Shown here piece by piece: positions 1-12,310 of a DNA stretch of 64,000 bases. A program made the translations under genes and the position numbers. Below the pieces are notes generated by a model. It saw only the letters and a program-made list of their open reading frames with translations, did no database searches and was not told the origin of the DNA. Positions within the stretch are counted from its first letter, which is position 1. Every line of letters starts with the position of its first letter. Source of the DNA: Dryomyza anilis (taxonomy: Eukaryota; Arthropoda; Insecta; Diptera; Dryomyzidae); NCBI GenBank assembly GCA_951804985.1, contig OX638132.1, positions 86,494,696-86,558,695 on the forward strand, read 5' to 3'.

Positions 1-660
1 GTTCTTCAAACCATGATTCATTGTATTGAAGAACCATTTATAATATTAATGACTAACGCCATTATTGTTATGAATGCTATCATTATTATGAGGAACGCTT
101 GGTAACTGTCGAAAAAGTGTTCTTCAATATGATGAACTGTATGTGAAGAATACGTTTCATAATCTTAATGAACTAAAATATTAAATACAACATATATGTT
201 CATCATATTGAAGAACGCTGTTCATTAAACCAAATTTCTATCAAAATATATTTTTTTAGTCATTTTTTGTCGTATTTCTCAGTTCTCAAGTAGTTCTTGT
301 GTGTTATTTCTTATATAATGCTTGCTCAACATGCATAAATGTTTTATAATATATTTATTTTAATTACAACTTTTTATTAATAAAAAGTTATATTTATAAA
401 AAATATATTTTTGAAAAAAATATTTTTTCGAAATTTTTTTTTTTTCGAATTTTTTTTTTCGAACAAATTTTTTTTTTTTGACAAAAAATGTTTTTTTGAA
501 AAATTTTATTTTCGAAACAATTTTTTTTCGGATAATTTTTTTACTGTAATTTTTTAAATAAAATTTTCACAATACTTTTTTTTCGAATAATTTTATAAAA
601 AAAAATATTTTTTTTGAAAAAATATTATGAACAAATTCATGCTAAAAAGTGTTTAAAAGG
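1..660 (+). repeat. Dispersed repeat with GAAGAAC/GTTCTTC motifs, cut by the window edge (family C1)
   Basis: From about 208 this matches 32133 onward nearly base for base (shared landmarks GAAGAACGCTGTTCATTAAA and CAAGTAGTTCTTGTGTGTTA), then a T-rich, TTCGAA-rich tail. The first 200 bases carry short inverted motifs (GTTCTTCAA and TTGAAGAAC). A weaker fragment of bases 60-180 lies at 60210-60300. Probably a non-autonomous element; the left end is outside the window. Confidence 0.6.
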
Positions 661-2276
661 GTGCCTAAAATTTCGATAGTAATTTTTTTTAAAACGTTAC
701 GTAGTAGAAAAAAACAGAGTATGCAGTCAAAATCAGCAACCGAGAATTGTATAGAATTGATGTATACATTGTTCATGATTAATATTTTTCACTTTTTGTT
801 GAGTAATGTTATTATAAAATTGCATTAAAAGAAAAAATCGTTTGATTGATACTAATAGAATTTCATTAAGTGAAATCATTCAATTTCCTTTTAACAAACT
901 TAATCGTTTATCTTTTTACATCATTAAAATTCAGCAACAATAAAACTACCCAGTGCTAATCTTGAAAAGTTTCCAACTACACCGACCGTCCTGATTGGGA
1001 TTTGGCTGCGGTACACAATGCCAACGCGATTCTAATCTAAATAACGTATTTCCTTAATTTCCAAATCCTCCCCCAAATCAATTGAAACAAAATGGTCCTT
1101 GCTCACGCTCACGTCTCCGGTCCAAGGAAGACATTTTAAATGAAATAAAATATTCATTAGACTTTGTCTGGTCGAGGAGAAAAATATCGCTGGGTAGGTA
1201 GGGGGAGTTTGTGGATTAATTAGGCGCAAAATCGAAATGTGTGTTAATTGCTTTCTTATATAAATATTTTCGTATATTTTTAATCGACAATTACAGTAGA
1301 AAATTTAAATAGCATTATTCAAAACAAATTCTTAATCTGTAGCAAGTTTTTATTTTTGTTAATACGTTATCTATCAGAAGTGAGAAAGATGAGCAACTCA
1401 TAGATTAACATGGCGAAAGGTCTAGGTCTTGTGTGTGTTTATACATACAGTGTATGTGTTGTTATTTTTTAAATTGTTTTTGATGCTTATTTCAATAGAT
1501 TTTTGAAACGTAAACATATTAAAAATAAATACCAAAAAGTGCAGTCTAGAAAAAGTGATAAAGTCGCTACGGAACTGCATGGGAATGTGTGTAAGTGTTG
1601 ACGTTGAAATATGCAATTTATTTGAAACACATAATATTTAATTTTAGTCATATTAAATGTGTTTTTTTTGTCACCGTTCTAATATATTTTTGTCTGAAAA
1701 TAAAGCAAGCTCTAAAAATAATCGCACTTATTAAAAATATATCCCTCCCTCCCCCAGTTATGTACGTTTCTCTTTTTATCAACAAAAATGTCACAGAAAT
1801 GAACCCCAATAAAAGAGACAATTTATAATTATAAGATTATGTATACTTCAAAGGGTTCTAAGCTCCTTGATTGACAATTAATGACAAATTAGGTCCATGA
1901 AAATCTTTACAATTTGTTAAGCAACACATCTATCAACACAATGTACTACCGAGTCGATACTCTAATACAATAGAATATGTTTTAAGTTGTTTTTTTTTAT
2001 TTTTTTTTTATTTTATACAACTCCATCCCTCGAAGAAATAGAGACTAAAATTTGTCCACCGGAAAAAAAAATCGAAGTTTTCCGATGTTTTCCGATGTTT
2101 TCCGATGTATCGAACAAAACATCAATATTTTCGATGCATCGAATGAAAAATTAAATAATTAAAATTTTGATGAAAATTTTATAAGTTTTTATATGTCAAA
2201 ATATGTCAAATAACCAAAATTAAATATATTAGGTTAAAATAAATAAGTGTTTGTTTTGAAACATTTTTTAGGAATC
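661..2276. other. Gene-free AT-rich stretch
   Basis: No open frame looks coding. The only local structure is three tandem copies of a 10-bp unit (GTTTTCCGAT) from 2077. Nothing else recognised. Confidence 0.5.
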
Positions 2277-2861
2277 AACGAGTTAGGTCACATGGGGCGA
2301 ATTTTTATAGTCGGTCGGGCCCGACTATGGAATACCCTACACCTTTGGTGGGGATATTAACCCTCAGAATATTATTCATATATCAGAAATTTACGTCTTA
2401 TATCCCCATAAATTAAAAAAATTATATAAAGTATAAAAAACTAAAAAAAAAAATTTGAAAAATGTAATTGGGCGGACCACGCCTATATTTAAAATTTTGA
2501 AAGGCTAATGTTTCATAGATTTGATTTTAATAATTTACGGATCAAATTTCCACTATGAAAACCCGGAAAATAATGAAAAAAAAAGTGGGCGGACCACGCC
2601 CATTTTTGGACCACATATTTTTAGGTGAATTCTAACAATTCGTTTTAAATTTTATAACTATACCTTGAATACTTTTCGAGTTATTAGTTCCGAAAGAGTT
2701 ATATAAAAGTGACTTGTATGGGAGGTGGGCGTGTCCGTTGACCGATTTGGCTCATTTTCAAACTCAGTTCCTACTTTTGGATAAAATATATTGAGACGTA
2801 ATTTCATCGCATTCTGATTAGTATTTCTCAAGTTATTCTGTATTCGGACAGCAAGACAGCA

Positions 2862-2921
<60 letters not shown>

Positions 2922-3058
2922 GGACATGGATAAACGGACTCGGGTAGTGATGCTAATCAGGAATATATATACTTTTCCATACCGGACACGCCTCCTAAGG
3001 GGCGTTACAATATATGCACAAAGTTAATATACCCTGTACCTCATAGGTGAAGGGTATA
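2277..3058 (+). mobile_element. DINE-1/Helentron-like non-autonomous element, subfamily 1, copy a
   Basis: Opens with AGTTAGGTCACATGGGG, then a near-palindrome (AGTCGGTCGGGCCCGACT) and ACCCTACACCT at 2334-2344. Ends with a (GACA)n tract (about 2869-2920), a conserved CTTTTCCATACCGGACACG block and AGGTGAAGGGT at 3045-3055, the inverted partner of the left motif, before TATAAA. Subterminal inverted repeats plus an internal GACR microsatellite are the plan described for DINE-1/mini-me elements of flies. No protein coded. The superfamily call is inference from architecture. Confidence 0.7.
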
Positions 3059-3166
3059 AAATTGCTAAGTCCATGTTATGTTATTTTGAGAAAAACACGA
3101 AAATCAAATCGTAATTTAATGTGTTTAATTTCAAATAGAATTCCATAAATAGTTCAATATAAAAAA

Positions 3167-4135
3167 TTTGGGATCCGTACGAAATATCGAAAATAAAAAT
3201 GTCGAAACCTTAAAATGCCGAAATTATAGAAGCCTTAGAACGCCGAAACAATATATGGCCGAATCATAAAATGTCGAAAAATATTTTAAAGCTAGAAAAT
3301 GTCGACAATTTTTTTAAACTATAAATACAAAAACATTTTTTTATAGGATCAAAAAATGTCGAAAATGTTGAAATACAAATTTCAAATCCTATATGAGCAA
3401 GTCCACTCCAAATCTCGTAGGATTTGCAACTCACTCTCTTCGATTTCAATGATATTTTGGCAACTGATAAAGGGTATCGGGATCTGCATTCACATTTTTT
3501 TTCCGACCACTATTTCCAAAGATATCACTTTTCCAGAGATACAGTCCAAAGTTAAAAAATTGTCAATGATAACTTTTGTATGGTGGTTCCTATTGAAATA
3601 TCCCTTGATGCTAGAAACTTTGATAAGGTTTCGTTTTAAAACTAATAAAACAATCTTTTGGAAAATATGACCAATGGTCGTTATCCTTGAACTTCGAATT
3701 GCATGTCCTTAAAAAAAGTATTTAAAAAAAAAATCGAAATTTTTGTTGATTTTTTATAAGTGTTGAAGCTAAATTCCAAGATGGTATTTTGAAGGCAGCA
3801 TATTTAAAAATCTCCGCATGAATTCTAGAGTAGCTAAAAATCAGAATTCGTTCTTTTTAAATATTTTTATCTTCGAGTTTTTTCGACATTTTCCATCATT
3901 TTTTCGGCAAAAAATGATTTCGTCGTATTAAATTTTTCGTCGTATTAAACATTTTTAGTTTTCGACATTTTGTTTTTCAACATTTTAGTTTTCAACATTT
4001 TTTTTTCGAAATTTTGGTTTTCGACATTTTGGTTTTCGACATTTTCAGGTTTCGGCATTTTTATTTTCTACATTTTTGTCTTCGGTATTTTTAGTTTCGA
4101 TATTTTAAATTTCGACTTATTGTACCAGACCCAAA
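3167..4135. mobile_element. Foldback element with arms made of degenerate AAAATGTCGAAA repeats
   Basis: Termini are inverted: TTTGGG at 3167-3172, leading into a TC.GTAC segment, and CCCAAA at 4130-4135 preceded by GTACCAGA. The left arm (to about 3370) holds repeated (A)ATGTCGAAA or (A)ATGCCGAAA; the right arm (about 3870-4120) holds the complement TTTTCGACATTTT about ten times. The roughly 500-bp middle has no convincing ORF. Long arms built of short tandem repeats are the hallmark of foldback transposons. A flanking duplication was not found in the A/T-rich borders. Confidence 0.65.
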
Positions 4136-4371
4136 AATTTAACTACTTTCGATTCGCAAATATGAATTTAACAATGATTCGATATATCGTTAAAATACAT
4201 CGATATATTAAATATATTCTGAGGCTTATATTGCATCGGAAAACATTGGTGTATCGAAACTATATATCGAGTGTTTTTTAAACATCGGTGTATTTTGAAC
4301 ATCCCTATTAGGAACTAGGTGCAAATATTTTTTCGTATTTTGTAATAGAAATTGTGATGGGCTTATACTTA

Positions 4372-4785
4372 CCCCAGTAGTAATTTTTACTAAGGTTTTG
4401 ATAAGACAATGAGGTGGTAAGCAGAACGGTGAGAAACTATCCGACAAAATCATAATTATTGCCTTTATCAAGATAAGTACTCGATAAGGTAACTGCGGCC
4501 TCAGCAGTCCAGAGGTAGCGCGCTGGACTTGCATTCTGAAGGTCTCTGGTTCGAATTCCGGCTTGGGCATGGGCGCTCGTGGTGATATTAACCACAAAAT
4601 TGTAGGGAATAGATTTCACAGTACAATGGATATAGTCTGTCTGAGTGCTGTGGTTCTTAGTAGATATTCCAAAAAAAAAAGGTAACTGCGTTACAAGAAC
4701 ATCGTGGACCCGATATCTCACCTCGTTTGGTCTCTTTAGAGTCTAATAATCTTAAGTAATGGCCCTACCGAAATTTTTATTAGGG
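4372..4785. mobile_element. MITE-like element (family E), interrupted by a SINE
   Basis: Begins CCCCAGTAGTAATTTTTACT and ends TTTTTATTAGGG. A second copy is at 61432-61837, where the ends are CCCTAGTGGAAATTT and AAATTTCTACTAGTG, so they are inverted. Shared inner blocks are CTGCGTTACAAG.ACAT and ATGGCCCTACC.AAATTT. In this copy the CTGCG-TTACAAG junction is split by the SINE at 4498-4680. Confidence 0.6.
4498..4680 (+). mobile_element. tRNA-derived SINE (family 1), copy a, with target duplication
   Basis: The head is tRNA-like: A-box region around AGAGGTAGCGCGCTGG and B-box GGTTCGAATTCC, followed by a tRNA-unrelated body and a 10-A tail. GGTAACTGCG is present on both sides (4488-4497 and 4681-4690), a perfect 10-bp target duplication. 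RNA polymerase III would transcribe it from the internal boxes, with LINE machinery supplied in trans. A closely similar copy is at 53981-54159. Confidence 0.9.
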
Positions 4786-5008
4786 TAATAGAATTAGAAA
4801 TAGCGTCATAATCAGGAATGATCATTGTATGTTTACCTCATTATAACCGAACCGGTTATACGCATAAAAAGAAAGATACATATTGATTATGATTTATGAG
4901 TAATGGTCAAACGTAATTTTGAAAAATAGTTTAAAATTTTGTCAGTATTTTATGGAAGAACCACTCCAGAGTTGAGGTAGTATATTTAGAAATAGTATAC
5001 CTATTATA

Positions 5009-5886
5009 CACTCAGAAGAAAATGTACCATTAAGTACTTTATGGTACGACCATTTATCTTATGGTTCATGTATAGTTTTTTCTTTTTAAATCAAAAGTTT
5101 TCTAATTAATTCAATAGTATTTGAAAAATTCAGTACCATAAATTTAAATATTTCAATATTATTATTTTAAATAGAATAAATACTGTTGTTTTAATGGTTT
5201 CCTCCTATAATAATAAACGTGGTGTAAAAAAACACAAAAACGAATACAAACATGCTCGTTTTGTACGTCATTCTGCGTGTTTACTCAAAATGGTCGCATG
5301 TATTTTTTTGTAATATTCCACATTATTAAACGCGACATTGGTAAGGACTCAATGTATTTAATGTATTTAAATTATATTTATATATTTATTTGTATTTATA
5401 TTTTTATTTACTACAGAAAATAAATAATACATCGAACTTCTATTATGGCAACGGACTCAAAAATAACTGCAGACCCAAGTACTACAATCAATTATTGGAA
5501 ACCAAAGCAAACATTAAATGTGTTATAACCTTTTGCAGCAAGAAGTGTCTTTTTATGTGTTGTAAAAGTGAATATCAACTTCGACATTTAAATAAAATAA
5601 TATATACTTATAAATTAACTAAAATACATTTTTGTTTTAATAAATTATTAGGAAAATGTAATTTGATTATACCATAAAATTAATAATGCGTATCATTAAA
5701 TTTGTATAGGTCTTTCTTATTGTAATTAAAATATCACATTATAAAATTTATGGTACTACCACACATTGTATTAACAGTTTCAATATTACTGAACTAATGG
5801 GACGCATCCTATTGACCAATTTTAATAGTATAAATTATTGTTTTTTTATTGAAATACTATCAATTCACCATGATTTTTTTCTGGGA
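5009..5886. mobile_element. MITE-like element, family B, about 880 bp
   Basis: Starts CACTCAGAAGAAAATG and ends TGATTTTTTTCTGGG, related in terminal sequence to the shorter family A. Its right half matches 21233-21598 and a segment near 20815-20855, where another element is inserted. The interior is AT-rich; an open frame of 95 codons at 5390-5677 (Lys/Asn/Tyr-rich) has no recognisable domain and starts on a non-ATG codon, so it is not called as a gene. Confidence 0.55.
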
Positions 5887-5925
5887 CTAATATATAATTA
5901 AATTAATAAAAACGAGTGGATAAAG

Positions 5926-6827
5926 TTAAGTCACATGGCCGGGACTTAAAGTCGGTCAGTCCCAACTATGGAATACCCTACACTTTGGTGGGGATTTTAA
6001 TGTGGAATGTTTAATTATATATCTAAATTTTAAAGTTCTTAATTATGCTGAACATCCTAAGATAATAATTTTAAAAATTCATATAAATATATAAAAAACT
6101 AATTAAAAAAAAGATAAATAAAAATAGACGGAACACGCCTATTTAAAAACATTTATGCAGATTTGTAAAGCTAATATTTCATAGATTTGTTTTTCAATAA
6201 TTTATGAATAAAATTTCCATATTAAATAACTGGAAAATAATGAAAAAAAAAAAATAATGTGGGCTGATTACGCCCATTTTTGGAACACTTATTTTTAGGT
6301 GAATTCTAACAATACGTTTTAAATTTCATAACTGTAGCTTAAATACTTTCCATGTTATTGGTTCCTAAAGTGTTATATATAAGTGACATATATGGGATGT
6401 GGGCGTGTACGTTGGCCGGTTGGGCTTATTTCCGTATACAGAACCATTTTTTAGATAAAACATATTGGGACAAAATTTCATTGTATTCTGAACAGTATTT
6501 CTTAAATTATTATGGTTTCAGACATACAGACAGACGCACAGACGAACAAATAGATGGACAGATGAACGGAAAGAAAGACATGGCTAATCGGACTCGGATA
6601 GTTATGCTGAGCAAGAATAAATATACTTTTCCATACCGAATACGCCTTCTAAGTGGCGTTACAATATACCCTACAAACCATTTGTTCGTTTTTATTGAAA
6701 ACCCTATCGTTTTCGTATCATTAAAGATGATCGAAAACGACAATTTGAGGCTATCAAATATCAAACATATGGTTTGCTGGGAATGCACAAACTTAATATA
6801 CCCTGTGCCTCATAGGTGTAGGGTATA
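5926..6827 (+). mobile_element. DINE-1/Helentron-like element, subfamily 1, copy b, carrying a small insertion
   Basis: Same order as copy a: AAGTTAAGTCACATGG, degenerate AGTCGGTCAGTCCCAACT, ACCCTACACTT, GACA-type tract (about 6525-6560), and right motif AGGTGTAGGGT at 6814-6824. Between TTACAATATA and ATGCACAA it holds about 115 extra bases (about 6668-6781) with inverted ends AAACCAT/ATGGTTT and an inner GTTTTCG/CGAAAAC hairpin, absent from copies a and c. This looks like a later MITE insertion. Confidence 0.68.
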
Positions 6828-8945
6828 ATTAGAGCCAAATCAAAATGGTGTAATTTTATCGATTAATAATTATAAATCGAATTAGAAAAAATGTTAAACG
6901 GAATTAAATACAACTTTCTAATCTTTATGTAACGTTCAAATCTTTATATAATCTTTATACATCGTCATTCATTAATTATATAAATTATAATTAATTATTG
7001 ACGATACCAAATTTTGTCATTAACATTTTGAAAACGAATTTAGAATTCATGTGACTTGACTCTTAAAACATAAAAATTGGTTTAAAATTACGACACTTTT
7101 GTCTAACAGTGATTCGTTTCGAAATACCGAAAGAGACACTTAGAATATCCAAATTTTGTAAAAAATTTAAAATTTCGAAATATCAGCCTATGTTTTTTTT
7201 TTTATTCAAAGACACTGACCAAATTTCAACAAAATCGAATAAACAATTCTAAAATCTTAGTAAATATGAAATAGAATTACACATATACATATTTCTAATC
7301 CACATAAAAGACACACCGCACTTCAATTCGAATTAGGAACTTAAGTAAATTGCAAAATAATTATTATAAATTCTATTTAAATGCTCTGTAGTGCAACATT
7401 CTGTTACTTTGTGATTTGTTGTGTAAGTTCTCAAGTTGTAGCGCTTTAATACCAGCAAAACTTTTGCGTTCATACATTAGAATAAATACACAGACAGTTA
7501 GATATTTAGATTTATAATAACTTTAGCATAGTACGTTAGGTGTTAACCAACCAGGACTACAATATAATGCAAGAATAATTAAACTTGGCAAGTAGCACCT
7601 GTGGCCAAAATCCAACAATGGAATAAAGCAATCTGTGCGGGACAGCAGATGTTGCTGCCTGCGTGCCTATTAGTCTGCACTGACTCTCTGGCTGTCTGTC
7701 TGTCGTTCGTTCGTCTGTACGTCGATCTGCATGTTTTTCATGGATTCAATGCAAATTCAAAGCACCGCCAACCTCGTCCCCTTGGCAACTCGCACTTTCA
7801 ACGAAATAATTCATATGGAAAACACCATTATGATGGTGGATTGGCCACCTAGATGGAAGGTTGGCAGGTTGGCAGGTTGGCTGTATATCGGAATGGTTGG
7901 ATTGTTGGCTGATTGTCTGCCTGTCTGTCTGGCTGGCTGGCTGGCAACCGCTGAAGGCGCTCTGCTCGGCTCAGCTCTGTGCACTTGGTTGGTTTCCTGG
8001 CATCACTACTTGCCAGGATAACGTATATTATAAATGATTTATTGTGCGCTATTTCAACAATCATCGAGGGATTTGCAATTAAAGTTAAGAAATTATTAAT
8101 GGCATAAAATGTAATCAGTGCACATTGCAGTGGGTGGCGGTTGCACACAAATTGTATAACATTTTAATATAATAAAAGGCAAAAGTTATGCAAAGTAAAA
8201 ATAAATTTTAAAAATGCAGTCATTTTTCCTCTTTTAGCCCAAAGCAGTTAAGCCAAGTAGTGAGCTGCAGCATTTTATTGCATATAAACTGGCTTACTGG
8301 CAGTGAATAGATCGTTAGGCTTTATTAAAAACACAAAATTGCATATTAAATAATTTAACAATAAAGTTTTGTAAGGCAGAACTACTTTGAATGCTGATTA
8401 TACTTTTTTCTATCAGGTAATGTTTTTTAAAATAGCTTTCGAAATATTAGGATCTTTTCAACCACTTGTTAGAATCAACAAAAATATAGTGCCTTATACA
8501 ACTAATTTACAAAAAAATGTTAACACCAATATCCGATTTGTTTTTAAGGTATTCGAATCGCGATAAATATTAATTTGCACGATTTTTTAGCATTCTGGAT
8601 CTAATCTATATTAGAAAATTATTCATTGTTATGCAGAGCATAGTTCAAACTAACAATCAAAATTACTAACATTTTTTAATCGGTTCTCATTTTTAAAATA
8701 TGCCCTTTTAACAAATATATAAAGAATTCCTTAAAAATTTTGATTTCTTTTTCCGAATTACGAACGTATTTCAATATTAGCATTCATTTGTATTAGTCTT
8801 GACATTTAGAAGACAAATTGTATTTAAGTTTTTTATGAAACTCTTTTTCCACAGTACTTTATTTTTATTTATTCTAAATAGTAGGTGAGAAAGGCTTAAA
8901 ATTACGATTGCAATTTTCTCAAAAACATAACGTAATAGGAAACGA
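6828..8945. other. Gene-free stretch with a GC-richer tract at 7580-8150
   Basis: Mostly AT-rich. The tract at 7580-8150 is more balanced and rich in GTCT, GGTTGGCA and GGCTGGCTGG short repeats. Frames on both strands are open there, but composition is repeat-driven and no motif is recognisable, so it is not called as coding. Possibly conserved non-coding or promoter DNA. Confidence 0.4.
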
Positions 8946-9635
8946 GTTGGGAAAGTTAGGTCACATGGGAAAGTTCGGTCACATGGGGCGGATTTTATAG
9001 TCGGTCGGGCCCGACTATGAAATACTCTACACCTTTGGTGGGGATATTAATGCGGGATATTTAATTGCATACCTTAATTTTAAAGTTTTTAATTATGCTG
9101 AACCTCCCCACCCTCGGAATATTATTCACATATAAGAAATTTACATCTTATATCCCCATAAATTAAAAAATTGATATAAAAGTATAAAAAACTTATAAAA
9201 AAATTTGAAAAATATAATTGGGCGGACCACGCCTATATTTAAAATTTTGTAAGGCTAATATTTCATAGATTTGATTTTAGTAATTTACGGATAAAATTTC
9301 CACTATGAAAACTCGGGAAATAATGAAAAAAAATGTGGGCGGATAACGCCCAATTTTGGACCACATATTTTTAGGTGAATTTTAACAATATGTTTTAAAT
9401 TTTATAACTATATCTTGAATACTTTTCGAGTTATTAGTTCCTAAAGAGTTATATAAAAGTGACTTGTATGGGAGGTGAGCGTGTCCGTTGACCGACTTGG
9501 CTCATTTTCAAACTCAGTTCCTACTTTTGGCTAAAATATATTGAGCTGAAATTTCATCGCATTCTGATCAGTCTTTCTCCAGTTATCGTGTATACGGACA
9601 GCAAGACGGAGAGACAGACTGACAGACAGACGGAA

Positions 9636-9683
<48 letters not shown>

Positions 9684-9822
9684 GGGCAGACAGACAGACA
9701 GACTCGGGTAGTGATGCTGATCAAGAATATATATACTTTTCCATACCGGATACGCCTCCTAAGAGGCGTTACAATATATGCACAAAGTTAATATACCCTG
9801 TACCTCATAGGTGTAGGGTATA
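8946..9822 (+). mobile_element. DINE-1/Helentron-like element, subfamily 1, copy c
   Basis: Begins with a doubled GTTAGGTCACATGGG/GTTCGGTCACATGGGG, keeps the GTCGGTCGGGCCCGAC palindrome, has the longest (GACA)n tract (about 9600-9705), and ends AGGTGTAGGGT at 9809-9819 then TATAAAA. Very close to copy a over its whole length, so probably of similar age. Confidence 0.7.
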
Positions 9823-10711
9823 AAAAGTGAGTATGCAGTCAAAATCAGAACCATCGGATGACAAAGAATCGATTTATGAGATGTACATGACAATTATCGT
9901 GTTTGGGTGTTGTAAGAATTTCTTAATATGACCAATTGCACTGCATTAATAATTAATACTATAATTTCAATCGTATTCTCACATAAGAATTAAATAGTTA
10001 TATCCTTTAAGCATAATGTAATTTAATGCTTTAAACTATTGAATTTATATTGTAATATATAATAATATGAATTATTCAATTAATAACTTAATTACATTAA
10101 TGTAATAGTATAAGTATATTATCTTAATGTGATAACTTATTCATTAAATGAGACATTTTATTATTAATTGGACATCACATTAATTTTTAATAGAAAAATG
10201 TATTAAAATCAATAGTGTGACGCCACTATAAAATTAATAGTTCCTACACTATATTATTATTACGAAAAATCCCATTGACTTAAGTTAATAGTAAAAATTC
10301 GTTGAATCAGTTGAAATTCATATAGATTTCATAGTTTTATTTGTGAGTGTGGCGGAAATCGTGTTTGTCAGTGTTATTTTTTTAACTTTGATGATCTAAT
10401 GCTGGTTATCTAAGACATAGTCCATTGTAACTATAAAACTTAAATATACCCTGCAAAATCAGCACCTGCGAATTATATAGTATTTATGTACGTATGTTTG
10501 TAGGGAAAAATGTGAAGAGTAGTGTAATGGATTCCTTATAAATCGTAAAAAATATATATAATCAAAAAATTTCCCTACCTCCTTAGATTGAATTAAAACT
10601 TGATACAAATGTTGTACTCTACGAAAATATACAAAATTAAAATTAAATTTTGGTCCTCTATGTTTTATGGTTGCCGAAATATAGTGACTCGAAAATTGAA
10701 AAATATCATAA
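9823..10711. other. Gene-free AT-rich stretch
   Basis: Rich in ATTAAT and AATTAATA words and short inverted motifs. Vaguely resembles MITE family A interiors but no termini are found. No gene seen. Confidence 0.4.
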
Positions 10712-10955
10712 AACCAGTTGGGAAGGTTATATCACATGGGAAATTTAAAAGTAGGTGTAATTATGATAGTTAGGATTATCGAAATTATAGTCGGTCTAAG
10801 CCGACTATAAACACCCTACACATATGTGTGGTTACCATTCAAAGTGATATATAGGTCACCAGGGTATACGAATCCTGAAAATAACTACAAACATTCAATC
10901 GCTGAAGAATTTCCATTCATTTGATACCCATATTTACAAATGGGTTACAAATATT
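10712..10955 (+). mobile_element. DINE-1/Helentron-like element, subfamily 2, 5' fragment
   Basis: Opens AACCAGTTGGGAAGGTTA, then TATCACATGGGAAATTT and the hairpin TAGTCGGTCTAAGCCGACTA, then ACCCTACACATATGTGTGG. It stops after about 240 bp at the CATATTTACAAATGGG block. It is the inverted counterpart of 12780-13007. Confidence 0.7.
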
Positions 10956-12310
10956 AAAAGTCATTATTCTTATAGTCTAAAGTTTTGGGAATGAATATCT
11001 TAAAATTCCATATATTTAAAAATGCCATTTTTATTTATTACATTTACCTACAATAAAATTTAATTTTGAAATTAACCATATGTTGCATTTATAATTCTGT
11101 TGTGTTCAGCACACAATTTTAATTTCCGAAAAGGAATTCAATTAATTGGTATAATCCAGAAGCGTTGTAGGTGTAGCACATGTCGCAAGAATTGTTTCTT
11201 GAAATTATCCAAATGTTACGGCAGCCTCACGTATTCATGACTTCGCTTATAATTAGTTTCAAACATTTTACATTTCACCCTAGTGCTGATGATGTTGCTG
11301 GAGTTTAATCTTTGAATTTCATTTACTTGATATAAATGTATGTTGAAATTTTATGATCCTTTAAAATCTCTTAATTCTTTGCGTCACGAATTGTTCTGCC
11401 TCTGTTGTTGCTTCTGCCTCATTTGTCTGTCAAAACTAAAAAAAAGTCACGCTCAAGATAACGCAGTCCTGACATTTTTTAGCCACTCAAATGAATTACA
11501 TTCTTGGCAGTTATTCTTTATTTATGACTCTGTGCGCTGCACTTGTGGGTATATTTTATTAAATACAATACTTTATTTATAATATTTAAATAATTCTGGA
11601 TATGAAATTTTTACATGAGATATTTAGATTATTTATGAACAATTTGTACGATACGTAGAACAATACGTACACTCAAAGTAAAAAGTCTGTAACAGTAACA
11701 AAAAAAGTTGCCAATATAGCAAAAATGCGCCGGATTTAGCTGAAACAGAAAATGTCACCTCGCTGTTTCAGTAAACTTTTTTTATGCTATTAGAGCAGAC
11801 AATTTTAGCTGTTTTAACTATTTTGTTTTTGCTGTTAACTTCAATTCATAAAAAAGAAAATAAAAAAAATATATTTTAATTTTTATTTTAATATTATTTT
11901 TATTTCTGATATACTTTTTATTTTTTTTATTTTTATATTATTATTTTTTTATTATAATTATTTTATTTATATTATTTTTTTTATTTTAACTTTTAACTAT
12001 TTCACTCTTGCATTCGTGTATTATTGTTACGTAGAAGAAATATTTCTTTTAAAAAAACATATTGTCGAATAAGTGTCTATGAATTATAGACACATTTATC
12101 TGCAACGACTTGAGACTATGGCGCCATCTAGTGTAGGTTAGCTACACTAGCGATATGCACACCAATGACACTAGCACGATATTGATCACTAGCAGAACTA
12201 AAATTCCCAGCAAACAGTTCGCTATTGCAAATAAAAGTATGCTGAAAATGCAATTGCAAATAAAAGTATGCTAAAATTTAGCATTCAGAGTTCGCTATTA
12301 ATAGCAGACT
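10956..12310. other. Gene-free stretch with short repeats and a hairpin
   Basis: T-rich low complexity at 11870-12000. A 9-bp stem/5-nt loop hairpin lies at 12128-12150 (CTAGTGTAG/CTACACTAG) beside a 10-bp palindrome ATGGCGCCAT. TTGCAAATAAAAGTATGCT occurs twice in tandem near 12224-12275. Repeated 'GCTATTAATAGCAGAC'-like words suggest an unclassified element interrupted by the next one. No gene seen. Confidence 0.4.

Noticed and set aside
2658..2927. Minus-strand frame with a repeated SVCLSVCL peptide
   Set aside because: This is the translated GACA microsatellite of a mobile element.
4498..4575. Functional tRNA gene
   Set aside because: The head has A and B boxes, but the anticodon stem does not pair well and an unrelated body and poly-A tail follow. 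With the target duplication it is a SINE.
7601..8021. Two overlapping plus frames of 83 and 96 codons
   Set aside because: Composition is driven by GTCT and GGCTGG repeats; frames do not share a boundary with splice signals.
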